Shown here piece by piece: positions 51,727 through 58,992 of a DNA stretch of 64,000 nt. A program made the translations under genes and the position numbers. The notes beneath the pieces were generated by a model, which worked only from the letters and a program-made list of their open reading frames with translations, did no database searches and was not told where the DNA came from. The stretch comes from Pelomonas sp. Root405 (GTDB taxonomy: Bacteria > Pseudomonadota > Gammaproteobacteria > Burkholderiales > Burkholderiaceae_C), in assembly GCF_001425165.1 (NCBI RefSeq), contig NZ_LMDU01000012.1, positions 511,036-575,035 of the forward strand, in the 5' to 3' direction. Positions within the stretch are counted from its first letter, which is position 1, and each line of letters begins with the position of its first letter.

Positions 51727-52135
51727 CCCGCAGCCTGCGTTTGAGCAGGCGCATCAGCGCACCAAGCACCGGCAGCTTCTCGTACAGCTCCTCGGCCGCG
51801 TCCCAGTAGTCGCGGTGGTCGACGACCAGGCCGGCGGCGTCGAAGCGCAGGTGGCTGGCGCCGCGGATGACGAAGTCGCCGGCGTGGAAGTCCCAGCCGA
51901 GGAAGCACTGGTCGCCCTCGACGATGGTGTGGCGGACGACGAAGCGCGGCGCCTTCACGGTCTCGAACATGTGCTCGAAGACACGGCGCACGGCCGCGCG
52001 GCCGCGGACTTCGTTGAAGGGGTCCTTGAAGGTGCAGTCTTCGGCATAGAGCGCGGCCAGTTTGTCGAGGCCGGCGAGCGTCAGGGTCTCGTAGCCTGCG
52101 ATCAGTGCGGCGGCGCGCGGGTCGGCGTGTTTCAT
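51719..52135 (-). CDS. NTF2-like (SnoaL/YesE-type) protein of the lipid operon
   Basis: 138 residues with the cone-shaped NTF2-like fold: LDKLAALYAEDCTFKDPFNEVRGRAAVRRVFEHMF and a C-terminal VVDHRDYWDAAEELYEKLP. Members include isomerases and small-molecule binders. It is the last gene of the eight-gene operon, starting inside the SDR stop (ATGA). Genes like this accompany the DUF1365/Cfa/FAD cluster in many proteobacteria. The catalytic role is unknown. Confidence 0.85.
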   Translation of the reverse strand: MKHADPRAAALIAGYETLTLAGLDKLAALYAEDCTFKDPFNEVRGRAAVRRVFEHMFETVKAPRFVVRHTIVEGDQCFLGWDFHAGDFVIRGASHLRFDAAGLVVDHRDYWDAAEELYEKLPVLGALMRLLKRRLRAT

Positions 52136-52890
52136 CGGGTCATGCGGCTGACCAGCCTGAAATAGGCGCTGTCCCCGAGCAGGCCGAGCGCCTTCATCAG
52201 ACGCGTGAAGCGCTTCGGGAAATGGATCTCGAACTCGCCTGCGGCCCAGCCGGCCAGCATGGCTTCGGCCGCCTGTGCGGGGCTGATCTCCGCCGGCATG
52301 CGGAAGTCGTTTTGCGCCGTCATCGGCGTCGTCACGAAACCCGGGTGGACGGCCGACACGCCGATGCCGCGTGGATGCAGATCGAGGTAGAGCGCTTCGG
52401 CCAGATGCGTCAGCGCCGCCTTGCTTGGGCCGTAAGCCAGCGCCTTGGGCAAGCCGCGGTAGCCAGCGACGCTCGACACCAGGCTCAGGTGCCCGCCACC
52501 GGCCGTGAGCAACTGCGGCAGCAGGGCGTCCAGCAGGTTCAGCGCGCCGATGTAGTTGATGTCGAGGTGGCGCCGCGCCTCCGCGAGATCGAATGCCGCA
52601 GCGCTCATCGGCCGGTAGTAGCCAGCGCAGTAGACGCAGAGATCGGGCGCGCCGATCTGTGCGACTGCGGCGTGCAAGGCGGCCAGGTCCATCACGTCCA
52701 GCGGCAGCGCGTGGCTGCCCGGGTGCAGCGCGACAAACTCGTTGAGCAACGCCGCCTGCCGTGCCGACACGATCACCCGCGCGCCGGCCGCGTGCAGGGC
52801 CGTCGCGGTGGCGCGGCCGATGCCAGTCGAGGCGCCGACCAGCCAGACCGTCTTGCCCTGCCAGTCGCGCAGCCGCGGATTGAGGCTCAT
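52132..52890 (-). CDS. Short-chain dehydrogenase/reductase of the lipid operon
   Basis: 252 residues. Classic SDR: VWLVGASTGIGRATA (cofactor loop, TGxxxGxG), YCAGYY in place of NNAG, and the catalytic Ser-Tyr-Lys region SLVSSVAGYRGLPKALAYGPSKAAL (Tyr in AYGPSK). The second PG motif HPGFVTTPM is present. It likely oxidises or reduces a fatty-acyl-derived substrate, inferred from context only. It overlaps its neighbours by 4 bp on both sides. Confidence 0.92.
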   Translation of the reverse strand: MSLNPRLRDWQGKTVWLVGASTGIGRATATALHAAGARVIVSARQAALLNEFVALHPGSHALPLDVMDLAALHAAVAQIGAPDLCVYCAGYYRPMSAAAFDLAEARRHLDINYIGALNLLDALLPQLLTAGGGHLSLVSSVAGYRGLPKALAYGPSKAALTHLAEALYLDLHPRGIGVSAVHPGFVTTPMTAQNDFRMPAEISPAQAAEAMLAGWAAGEFEIHFPKRFTRLMKALGLLGDSAYFRLVSRMTR

Positions 52891-53420
52891 GGTTTGTAAA
52901 ACGACAGCGTCACATCGCCCAGGTGAAAACCGAACTTGCTCATGCGGGCCTTGTTCAGCATGACCCGACTGTCCATCAGATACATCCAGTCATCGAACTG
53001 CACGTCGTAGGTCGTGCCGTCGACGGGAAGGCGCAGCGTGTAGCTCCAGCGCAGGGCATTGCCGCGGGCCTCGCCGGTGGCCTCCCCGATGACATCCGCC
53101 GCCGTGCCGCGGTAGCGGCCGTTGCCCAGCGAGGTGATCGTCCAGACGCGGCGCTCGGTCTTGCCGTCGCTGTAGGTGAAGTCTTCTTCCAGCGTGCCGA
53201 CATCGCCCTGCCAGCGCCCCATCAGCTGCACGACGAAGCGTCGCTGCACCTTGCCGGCGCGGTCGGTGAACAGGCCGTGGGCGGTCATCGGGCCGTTGAA
53301 ATAGGCCTTCAAGTCCAGCACCGGCTTCTCGGCGGCGTAGTCCTCGGGCACGGGGGCGCTGGCGCAGCCGGCGAGGGCGGCAGTGGCGACGAGGGTGGTC
53401 AGCAGCAGGCGTCGGTTCAT
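52887..53420 (-). CDS. DUF3833-family lipoprotein
   Basis: 177 residues. Lipobox ALAGC (Cys at 19) marks it as a lipoprotein. The body is beta-rich and lipocalin-like: LKAYFNGPMTAHGLFTDRAG, LEEDFTYSDGKTERRVW, YDVQFDDWMYLMDSRVMLN and KFGFHLGDVTLSFYK are the conserved DUF3833 blocks. Function is not established; a lipocalin-like fold would suit binding of a modified lipid. Coupled to the SDR and MFS genes by 4-bp overlaps. Confidence 0.9.
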   Translation of the reverse strand: MNRRLLLTTLVATAALAGCASAPVPEDYAAEKPVLDLKAYFNGPMTAHGLFTDRAGKVQRRFVVQLMGRWQGDVGTLEEDFTYSDGKTERRVWTITSLGNGRYRGTAADVIGEATGEARGNALRWSYTLRLPVDGTTYDVQFDDWMYLMDSRVMLNKARMSKFGFHLGDVTLSFYKP

Positions 53421-54664
53421 GGTGTGGTGGCGATGAAGTGGCGGTACAGCAGCGCCGCCGCAGCGAGCTTGAACGCGCAGGGCAGCAGGCAATAGGCAAT
53501 GGTCAGGGCCTGCAAGGCCTGCGGGTCGCGCTGGCCCGGCGCATAGCCCAGGGCCTGCAGCAGCGGCAGCGCCAAGCCGGCAGCCAGGGCGAGGTTGAGC
53601 TTGGTCGCAGCGTTCCACCAGCCGAAGAAGGCGCCCTCGGCCCGGCCGGCCAGACCGGCGCGCTGGATGACGCCGGCCAGCAGCGCACCGGGCACGGCCA
53701 GGTCGGCGCCAAGTGCCGCTCCACTCGCGATGCAGACGGCGAGAAAGCCGCCGCGATCACCGGCACCCAGCGCGGCGGCCCAGGCGAAGGTGGCAATCGA
53801 CAGCAGCATGCCCAAGCCCCAGGCGCGTGCCTGGCCGAGACGGGCGATGACGCGCAGCCACAGCGGCAGCGAGATCACGGCAGCGGCGAAGTAGCTGGCC
53901 AGGAAGAGGCCCTGCGACGCCGGCAGCTGCAGCCGGTCGTCGATGAAGAAGAGCAGCAGCGTGGCCGGCACGGCCGCGGCGATGCCGTTGAGCAGGAAGA
54001 CGGCCAGCAGGCGGCGGAACTCGGGCACGCGCCAGGCCAGGGCTAGCGACACCGGCGCCTCGGCCGAGGCGGCCGGCCGCGGCGCGGTGGCGAGCAGCAG
54101 CAGGCCAATCGCCAGCGCGATGGCAAGCACGACTGCCGTTGCGCCAAAGCCCGCCGCGGAAGGCAGCAGGCTGGCGCTGACGACACCCACCAGCGCAAAG
54201 CCCTCGCGCCAGGCCACCACGCGGCTCTGCTTGCCGGCGCTGCCGCCCAGGCGCGCGCCCCAGGCCTGGTGCAGCACGGCCAGGAAGCTGTAGGCCAGGT
54301 ACGTCAGCACCAGGCCGGCGCCGGCCCAGGCGAGCAGCGCGGCAGGCTCGCGCGGCAGCGGGAAGAACAGCCCGGCAAAGCCCGCCGCCAGCAGCAGGGC
54401 GGCCAGCGGCAGTTGCCAGGCCAGGCCGGGGCGGCCGAGGGCGCGGTCGCAGAGCCGGCCTATCCACGGGTCGACAAACGCGTCGAGCGCGCGAGCGGCC
54501 AGCAGCAACGCGCCCAGGCTGGCCAGCGGCAGGCCGAAGCGCGTCGCATAGTGGGCCGGCAGATGCACATACAGCGGCAGCGCGACGAAGGCCAGCGCCA
54601 GGCCCAGCGTGCCATAGCGCAGCCCGTCGCGCGCAGCGAAATCAGCGGCCCTGTCAGCGGTCAT
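53417..54664 (-). CDS. MFS transporter of the lipid operon (GPH-type sugar:cation-like)
   Basis: 415 residues with twelve hydrophobic segments, starting at ATG 54664 (TADRAADFAARDGLRYGTLG). The DPWIGRLCDRALGR loop between helices 2 and 3 resembles the GPH/MelB-like MFS signature, and a second basic loop lies mid-protein. In related clusters this gene is also annotated only as MFS, and the cargo is unknown; a lipid or lipid precursor is possible. It overlaps the chalcone isomerase-like gene by 11 bp. Confidence 0.88.
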   Translation of the reverse strand: MTADRAADFAARDGLRYGTLGLALAFVALPLYVHLPAHYATRFGLPLASLGALLLAARALDAFVDPWIGRLCDRALGRPGLAWQLPLAALLLAAGFAGLFFPLPREPAALLAWAGAGLVLTYLAYSFLAVLHQAWGARLGGSAGKQSRVVAWREGFALVGVVSASLLPSAAGFGATAVVLAIALAIGLLLLATAPRPAASAEAPVSLALAWRVPEFRRLLAVFLLNGIAAAVPATLLLFFIDDRLQLPASQGLFLASYFAAAVISLPLWLRVIARLGQARAWGLGMLLSIATFAWAAALGAGDRGGFLAVCIASGAALGADLAVPGALLAGVIQRAGLAGRAEGAFFGWWNAATKLNLALAAGLALPLLQALGYAPGQRDPQALQALTIAYCLLPCAFKLAAAALLYRHFIATTP

Positions 54665-55169
54665 TCCCGCCGCCGAACAGCTGCTCGCGCAGGCCCGGTT
54701 CCGAAGTCTGCGGGCTGAGCCAGATGCCGAAGAACAGCCGCGCAAACGTCGCGTCGGCCACCCGGCGGCGCGGTTGGCCGTTGATGAAGAACTGCGCCCC
54801 AGCGCCCGGCTCGAAGCTGCCGCTGATGCGGTCGCCCGCCTTCACGTCGGGGAAGGCGAGCTGCATCTCGGCCAGCCAGGCCTGGGCCTGGGCGTCAGTG
54901 ATCGCGGCCTGGCGGCGCATCTCCTTGAGCGAGCGCTTGGCGATCTCGGCACCGTCCAGGCTGCGGGCGTACTGCAGCTCCAGCGTCAGCGGCTGCTCCT
55001 GCCAGTTCGCGGCCGTGACGGGCGCAGCCGACCACAGCCGGATGTCATAGACATGCAGGCCGAAGAAGCGAAACCGGGCGCGCCCGCGCTGCGACAGGCC
55101 GGTGAGCTCCGGGGCGCCATGGGCCAGTGAAGCCAGGGCGAGCGTGATGAGAGCGACGCGGCGCTGCAT
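54654..55169 (-). CDS. Chalcone isomerase-like exported protein
   Basis: 171 residues with a short signal peptide (1-18, ending AHG). Motifs RARFRFFGLHVYDIRLWS, LELQYARSLDGAEIAKRSLKEMRR and ISGSFEPGAGAQFFINGQP match the bacterial chalcone-isomerase-like family, which binds fatty acids in plant homologues. Periplasmic location and neighbours suggest lipid handling. Start ATG 55169 is 2 bp beyond the cfa stop. Confidence 0.88.
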   Translation of the reverse strand: MQRRVALITLALASLAHGAPELTGLSQRGRARFRFFGLHVYDIRLWSAAPVTAANWQEQPLTLELQYARSLDGAEIAKRSLKEMRRQAAITDAQAQAWLAEMQLAFPDVKAGDRISGSFEPGAGAQFFINGQPRRRVADATFARLFFGIWLSPQTSEPGLREQLFGGGNDR

Positions 55170-55171
55170 GT

Positions 55172-56380
55172 TCAGTCGCGCACCAACGTGAACTGCATGA
55201 CGTCGGTGTTGCCCGCTGCGAACGCGGCCTCGCAATAGGCCAGATAGAACTCCCACAGCCGCATGAAGCGGCCGTCGAAGCCCAGCTTTCGCACGGGGCC
55301 CTCGTGGTGCAGGAAGGCTTCTCGCCAGCGGCGCAGCGTCTCGGCGTAGTCGGCGCCAAAGGCCAGCTCGTTGACGACGCGCAGGCCGGCCGCCGCGGCA
55401 TGTGCTCGGAACTGGCTGGGGCTGGGCAGCAGGCCGCCGGGGAAGATGTATTGCTGGATGAAGTCGGTCGAGCGCACATAGCGGTCGAACAGGTCATCGC
55501 GGATCGTGATGCTCTGGATGCAGGCGCGGCCGCCGGGCTTGAGCTTGGCGGCAACGGTGCGGAAATAGCCGTCCCAGTATTCACGCCCCACCGCCTCGAA
55601 CATCTCGATGGAGACGATGGCATCGAAGGGCTTGTCGGCGATGTCGCGGTAGTCCTGCAGACGCAGGTCGGCGCTCAGGCCCGCTTTGCCCAGCCGCTCC
55701 TGCGCCCAGGCGAGCTGCTCGGTGGACAGCGTGACACCGGTCAGTCGCGCATCGAAATCGCGCGCCGCGACTTCGGCAACGGCACCCCAGCCGCAGCCGA
55801 TCTCTAGCACGCGGCTGCCCGGGCCCACGCCGGCCTCGGCCAGAGCGCGGCGCATCTTGGCCTGCTGGGCGGCGTCCAGCGTGCCCTCCGGCGCGCCAGC
55901 GAACCAGGCGCTGGAGTAGTTCATCGTCGGGTCCAGCCACAGCTTGTAGAACTCGTTGCCGAGGTCGTAGTGGGCGTGGATGTTCTTGCGGCTGCCGGTG
56001 CGGGTGTTGCGCCGCATCAGGTGGCGCAGCCGGTGCAGCAGGCCGCCCCAGAAACCGCCGTACACCAGCGACTCCAGGGCGGTGCGGTTGCGGATCAGCA
56101 GCTCCAGCAAGGCGCGCAGGTGGGGGCTGGTCCAGTGGCCGTCGACAAAGCTTTCGGCAAAGCCGACATCGCCCGAGGTCATGGCCGCCGCGCAGGTCTG
56201 CCAGTCGACGATGCGGATGGCGGCACGCGGCTCGCGGCCGCCGCCGAAGTGCAGCAGTTCGCCCTCGGGCGTCTGCAGATCGAGGCTGCCATGCTGTAAG
56301 TGGCCGAGCAGTGCGAGCACGCGGCGGGCATGGCGGGGCAGCGTGCTGGCGAGAAGGGGTGCGGAGGTCGTTGTCGTCAT
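55172..56380 (-). CDS. Cyclopropane-fatty-acyl-phospholipid synthase-family methyltransferase
   Basis: 402 residues from ATG 56380. The N-terminal Cfa-specific domain (about 40-110, with SGDVGFAESFVDGHW) precedes a SAM-binding fold: HYDLGNEFYKLWLDPTMNYSSAWF, VLEIGCGWGAVAEVAARDF, and catalytic region FDAIVSIEMFEAVGREYWDGYF (Glu in EMFEAVG). It methylates unsaturated phospholipid acyl chains, giving cyclopropane or, as in UfaM-type enzymes, a methyl branch. The amine oxidase-like neighbour makes the UfaM-type reaction a reasonable alternative; the sequence alone does not decide. Confidence 0.93.
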   Translation of the reverse strand: MTTTTSAPLLASTLPRHARRVLALLGHLQHGSLDLQTPEGELLHFGGGREPRAAIRIVDWQTCAAAMTSGDVGFAESFVDGHWTSPHLRALLELLIRNRTALESLVYGGFWGGLLHRLRHLMRRNTRTGSRKNIHAHYDLGNEFYKLWLDPTMNYSSAWFAGAPEGTLDAAQQAKMRRALAEAGVGPGSRVLEIGCGWGAVAEVAARDFDARLTGVTLSTEQLAWAQERLGKAGLSADLRLQDYRDIADKPFDAIVSIEMFEAVGREYWDGYFRTVAAKLKPGGRACIQSITIRDDLFDRYVRSTDFIQQYIFPGGLLPSPSQFRAHAAAAGLRVVNELAFGADYAETLRRWREAFLHHEGPVRKLGFDGRFMRLWEFYLAYCEAAFAAGNTDVMQFTLVRD

Positions 56381-56385
56381 GGCGG

Positions 56386-57141
56386 TCAGCGCGTCACAAA
56401 CCGCTCTGGCGGCTGGGGTTTGGAGAAGAACGGCAGGCGCTTGATGGCCAGCTTCAAGGCCTGCCAATGGATGCGGGCGACGATCATCAGCGTCAGCGCA
56501 GGCATGGCGAAGAAGGCGGCGCGGGCGCTGCGCGAGGTCAATGGCTGCAGCCGTCCGCTGAGGCTGGTCAGCAGCAGCGGGCCGGTGTCGTCGTCGTGGT
56601 CGACACAGCTGATGACGTGGCGGTTGCCATGCAGGAAGCGAAACCGGTAGCGGCCCTCGACGCGGCAGAAGGGCGACACGTGGAAGACCTTGGCGGCCGT
56701 TTGCTCGCAGCCCCAGGCCAGATCGGGCCCGTGCAGCAGATAGCAGTGGCGCTCGCCGAAGGTGTTGTTGACCTCGACGACGACGGCAGCCAGCGAGCTG
56801 TCCGTACGCTCGCAGAACCAGAAGCTGACCGGCTTGAAGGCGTGTCCGAGCACACGCGGATAGGTCTGCAACCAGGCCTCGCCGTCGGCATCGTCAATGC
56901 CTTCCGAAACGAGCAGTGCGTCCAGCCACGCCAGTGCGTCGCTGCCGCCCTCACCGTGGTCGGCATCGTGAAAGCTCAGCCAGCCGAAGCGGTTGCGGTT
57001 CAGCGCCGCACAGGTCTCGCGGCGCAGCGAGCGCATGGGCAGCCACAGGAAGTAGCTCGGATAGGCGAAGGCATGCTCGCGCGGGCGCAGCCGCCGGTGG
57101 TAGACCTGTCCCATGCCGAGCTGGGGTGCTGAGGTGCTCAC
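56386..57141 (-). CDS. DUF1365 protein of the lipid operon
   Basis: 251 residues. YHRRLRPREHAFAYPSYFLWLP, RVLGHAFKPVSFWFCER, VVVEVNNTFGERHCYLL and KVFHVSPFCRVEGRYRF are the conserved DUF1365 blocks. The start is GTG 57141, which overlaps the FAD gene stop by 4 bp (GTGA); the first in-frame ATG (57114) would cut into the conserved beginning. No catalytic function is established. It is almost always found with Cfa-type and FAD-dependent genes. Confidence 0.9.
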   Translation of the reverse strand: MSTSAPQLGMGQVYHRRLRPREHAFAYPSYFLWLPMRSLRRETCAALNRNRFGWLSFHDADHGEGGSDALAWLDALLVSEGIDDADGEAWLQTYPRVLGHAFKPVSFWFCERTDSSLAAVVVEVNNTFGERHCYLLHGPDLAWGCEQTAAKVFHVSPFCRVEGRYRFRFLHGNRHVISCVDHDDDTGPLLLTSLSGRLQPLTSRSARAAFFAMPALTLMIVARIHWQALKLAIKRLPFFSKPQPPERFVTR

Positions 57142-58460
57142 GCCAGCACCCGTGAAATGAGCTGCTGGGCGGCGGTCAGGCCCGACAGCAGGCCGTCCTC
57201 GTGAAAGCCATAGCGCGTCCACGCGCCGGCAAACCAGACGCCGCCGTTGCCCTGAATCTCGTGCAGGCGGGCCTGGGCGCGCACGGCGGCATCGTCAAAC
57301 ACCGGGTGGGCGTAGTCGTAGCGGCCGATGACCCGCGCCGGGTCGGGCTGGCGCAGCGGGTTCAGCGACACGACGACGGGATGCTGCCAGGGCAGGGGCT
57401 GCAGCTGGTTCAGCAGATAGTGCAGGCAGACCGAGGCGCCGGCGCCGCCGCGATCCCGCCCGCTCTCGTAGTTCCAGGCCGCCCAGGCGCTGCGGCGCTG
57501 CGGCAGCAGCGCCGCGTCGGTGTGCAGCACGGCCACGTTGAGCTGGTAGCGGATGGCGCCCAGCAGCTCGCGCTCGGCGGCGCTGGCATTGGCCAGCAAG
57601 GCCAGGCTCTGGTCGCTGTGACCGGCGAGGATGACGGCATCGAAGCGCTCAACACCTTGGTGCGTGCCGACCGCCACACCGCCATCGGGCAGCCGGCACA
57701 CGGCCTGCACCGGCGTGCTCAGGCGCACTTCGTGAATGGCCGGCAGCATGGCCTCGACGTAGTGGCGCGCGCCGCCCGTCACCGTCCACCACTGCGGCCG
57801 GTCGTTCACCTGCAACAGGCCGTGGTTGTGGCAAAAGCGGATCAGCGTTCGGATGGGGAACTGCAGCATCTGCGCCGTCGGGCAGGACCAGATGCAGGCG
57901 ACCATGGGCAGCAAATACCAGTCCCTGAAGCCGCGGCCGAAGCGGTGGCGGTCGAGGAAGGAGGCGATGGGTTCCGACAGCGCCGCCTCCTCGCCCCGCG
58001 CGGCGAGGGCCGTGCACAGGCGGTTGAAGCGCAGCAGGTCGGCCAACATGCCCCAAAAGGCCGGCCGCAGCAGGTTGCGGCGCTGCGCGAAGACGCTGGC
58101 CAAGCTGCTGCCGCTCCACTCGACGCCGTCGCCGGGCACCTGGGCCGAGAAGCTCATGTCGCTCTTGGCGACGGCAACGCCGAGCTGGTCGAACAGCTGA
58201 ATCAGCAGCGGATAGGTGCGCTCGTTGAAGACAAGGAAGCCGGTGTCAACGCCGTGCGTGATGCCGTCGAGCGTGACGTCCACCGTGTGCGTGTGGCCGC
58301 CCGCGCGGGCTCCGGCCTCGAACAAGGTGACATGGGCGCGGTCGCTCAGCGCCCAGGCGGCTGACAGCCCCGCGACGCCGCTTCCAATCACGGCAATGCG
58401 CTTCTCGGTGCGGCTACCCGGACCACGCGGATGCCCGCGGCCGCGCAGCAGTCCCAGCAC
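57138..58460 (-). CDS. FAD-dependent amine-oxidase-like oxidoreductase (fatty-acid desaturase candidate, UfaD-like)
   Basis: 440 residues if GTG 58460 is the start. The dinucleotide fold KRIAVIGSGVAGLSAAW, acidic FEAGARAGGHTHTV and C-terminal GVWFAGAWTRYGFHEDGL (FAD) are clear. The family includes the enzyme that introduces a second double bond into methylated acyl chains in furan fatty-acid synthesis of Rhodobacter. The start is uncertain: no ATG lies between the fold and an ATG 306 bp upstream (58766), and the extension reads through a terminator-like hairpin and G-rich tract, so I reject it. First gene of the operon. Confidence 0.88.
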   Translation of the reverse strand: MLGLLRGRGHPRGPGSRTEKRIAVIGSGVAGLSAAWALSDRAHVTLFEAGARAGGHTHTVDVTLDGITHGVDTGFLVFNERTYPLLIQLFDQLGVAVAKSDMSFSAQVPGDGVEWSGSSLASVFAQRRNLLRPAFWGMLADLLRFNRLCTALAARGEEAALSEPIASFLDRHRFGRGFRDWYLLPMVACIWSCPTAQMLQFPIRTLIRFCHNHGLLQVNDRPQWWTVTGGARHYVEAMLPAIHEVRLSTPVQAVCRLPDGGVAVGTHQGVERFDAVILAGHSDQSLALLANASAAERELLGAIRYQLNVAVLHTDAALLPQRRSAWAAWNYESGRDRGGAGASVCLHYLLNQLQPLPWQHPVVVSLNPLRQPDPARVIGRYDYAHPVFDDAAVRAQARLHEIQGNGGVWFAGAWTRYGFHEDGLLSGLTAAQQLISRVLA

Positions 58461-58489
58461 AGGCTCGGCATGGGCCGAACCCGCGCCGC

Positions 58490-58523
58490 AAAAGGAAGGG
58501 CCCGTGTCATCGACACGGGCCCT
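58490..58523 (-). terminator. Terminator-like hairpin in the leader of the lipid operon
   Basis: Perfect 12-bp stem AGGGCCCGTGTC/GACACGGGCCCT (58497-58508 with 58512-58523), 3-nt loop; on the minus strand followed by TCCTTTTGC. It lies 30 bp upstream of the proposed FAD gene start, inside the transcript, which points to attenuation or to an upstream independent RNA. Confidence 0.6.
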
Positions 58524-58562
58524 GGCTGTAAAAGTGGCCGCAGAACGCCCCGGAGCCAACGA

Positions 58563-58583
58563 GGGAGGGAGGGAGGAGGAGGA
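58563..58583 (+). repeat. G-run tract able to form a G-quadruplex
   Basis: Three GGG runs followed by three GG runs, each separated by a single A (GGGAGGGAGGGAGG and onward). On the RNA of the minus-strand operon this is a CCT-type pyrimidine tract; on the plus strand it has G-quadruplex potential, at least two-tiered. Confidence 0.55.
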
Positions 58584-58867
58584 GAACGGCTCCGAGATTG
58601 CTGCTCTGGTCTCAGAGAGGTTGTGCGACCTAAATTCCTGATTGAACGGTGTCGACCCCAGTCGAGCAGGACCCGGGTTTTCACTGGCGGTGTAGCTCGA
58701 TAGTTGAGCCGGAACATGAAGTTCCAAGTCGGTGTACCCAGTTCGGGCGACGATTGTTGTCGTCATCGTTCAAGTCCGGCACTGCTTCGCTTGGCGCTCG
58801 GCCGCTTTGCAAACAGTTGCAAGGCGCCGTGAAGGGCTGGCGACATATCGAAGCGGTTGTTGATGGT

Positions 58868-58880
58868 TTGTCCTGGGCAA
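58868..58880. promoter_or_regulatory. Operator-like palindrome 1 (TTGTCCTGGGCAA)
   Basis: Near-perfect 13-bp dyad (one mismatch), flanked as TTTGTCCTGGGCAAATT. Its centre is 63 bp from the centre of palindrome 2. Candidate binding site for the adjacent MerR/B12 regulator. Confidence 0.5.
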
Positions 58881-58930
58881 ATTGCGTCTGCAGCGCTATA
58901 TTAGGTCAAGAATTGAAGTTTGTACTATTT

Positions 58931-58943
58931 TTGTCCAGGACAA
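58931..58943. promoter_or_regulatory. Operator-like palindrome 2 (TTGTCCAGGACAA)
   Basis: Perfect 6+1+6 dyad, flanked as TTTGTCCAGGACAATTT, 49 bp upstream of the regulator start codon. Shares 14 of 17 positions with palindrome 1. Confidence 0.6.
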
Positions 58944-58992
58944 TTTATGCGTGACCGGTCGTTTTCAACGCCAATGACCTGCGGGCTGCGCC

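Larger units (their letters stand above)
58461..58992. other. 532-bp divergent control region between the lipid operon and the photoreceptor-type regulator
   Basis: No protein gene is supported. From left to right it holds: the terminator-like hairpin (58490-58523); a G-run tract (58563-58583); CTCT...AGAG pairing near 58600-58620; a series of small hairpins, TCGAC-CCCA-GTCGA (about 58651-58664), GCTC-GATAGTT-GAGC (about 58696-58710), GGAAC-ATGAA-GTTCC (about 58712-58726) and GACGA-TTGTT-GTCGTC (about 58750-58766); then an AT-rich section with two palindromes (58868-58880, 58931-58943). A long operon leader or a separate minus-strand RNA would fit. Confidence 0.55.

Noticed and set aside
57138-58766. 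FAD oxidoreductase starting at ATG 58766 (542 aa)
   Set aside because: The extra 102 residues have no family similarity and would read through a G-run tract and a terminator-like hairpin; the fold begins near 58400.
58690-58800. tRNA-like stretch (GGTGTAGCTC...GAGC, GGAAC/GTTCC, GTTCAAGTCC)
   Set aside because: The anticodon-like loop has five bases, there is no matching acceptor stem and no CCA-proximal partner; it folds as simple hairpins instead of a cloverleaf.
58461-58992. Cobalamin riboswitch before the lipid operon
   Set aside because: The B12-box (GCCACTG type) and the expected core junctions are not found on either strand; control by the B12-binding protein is the simpler reading.
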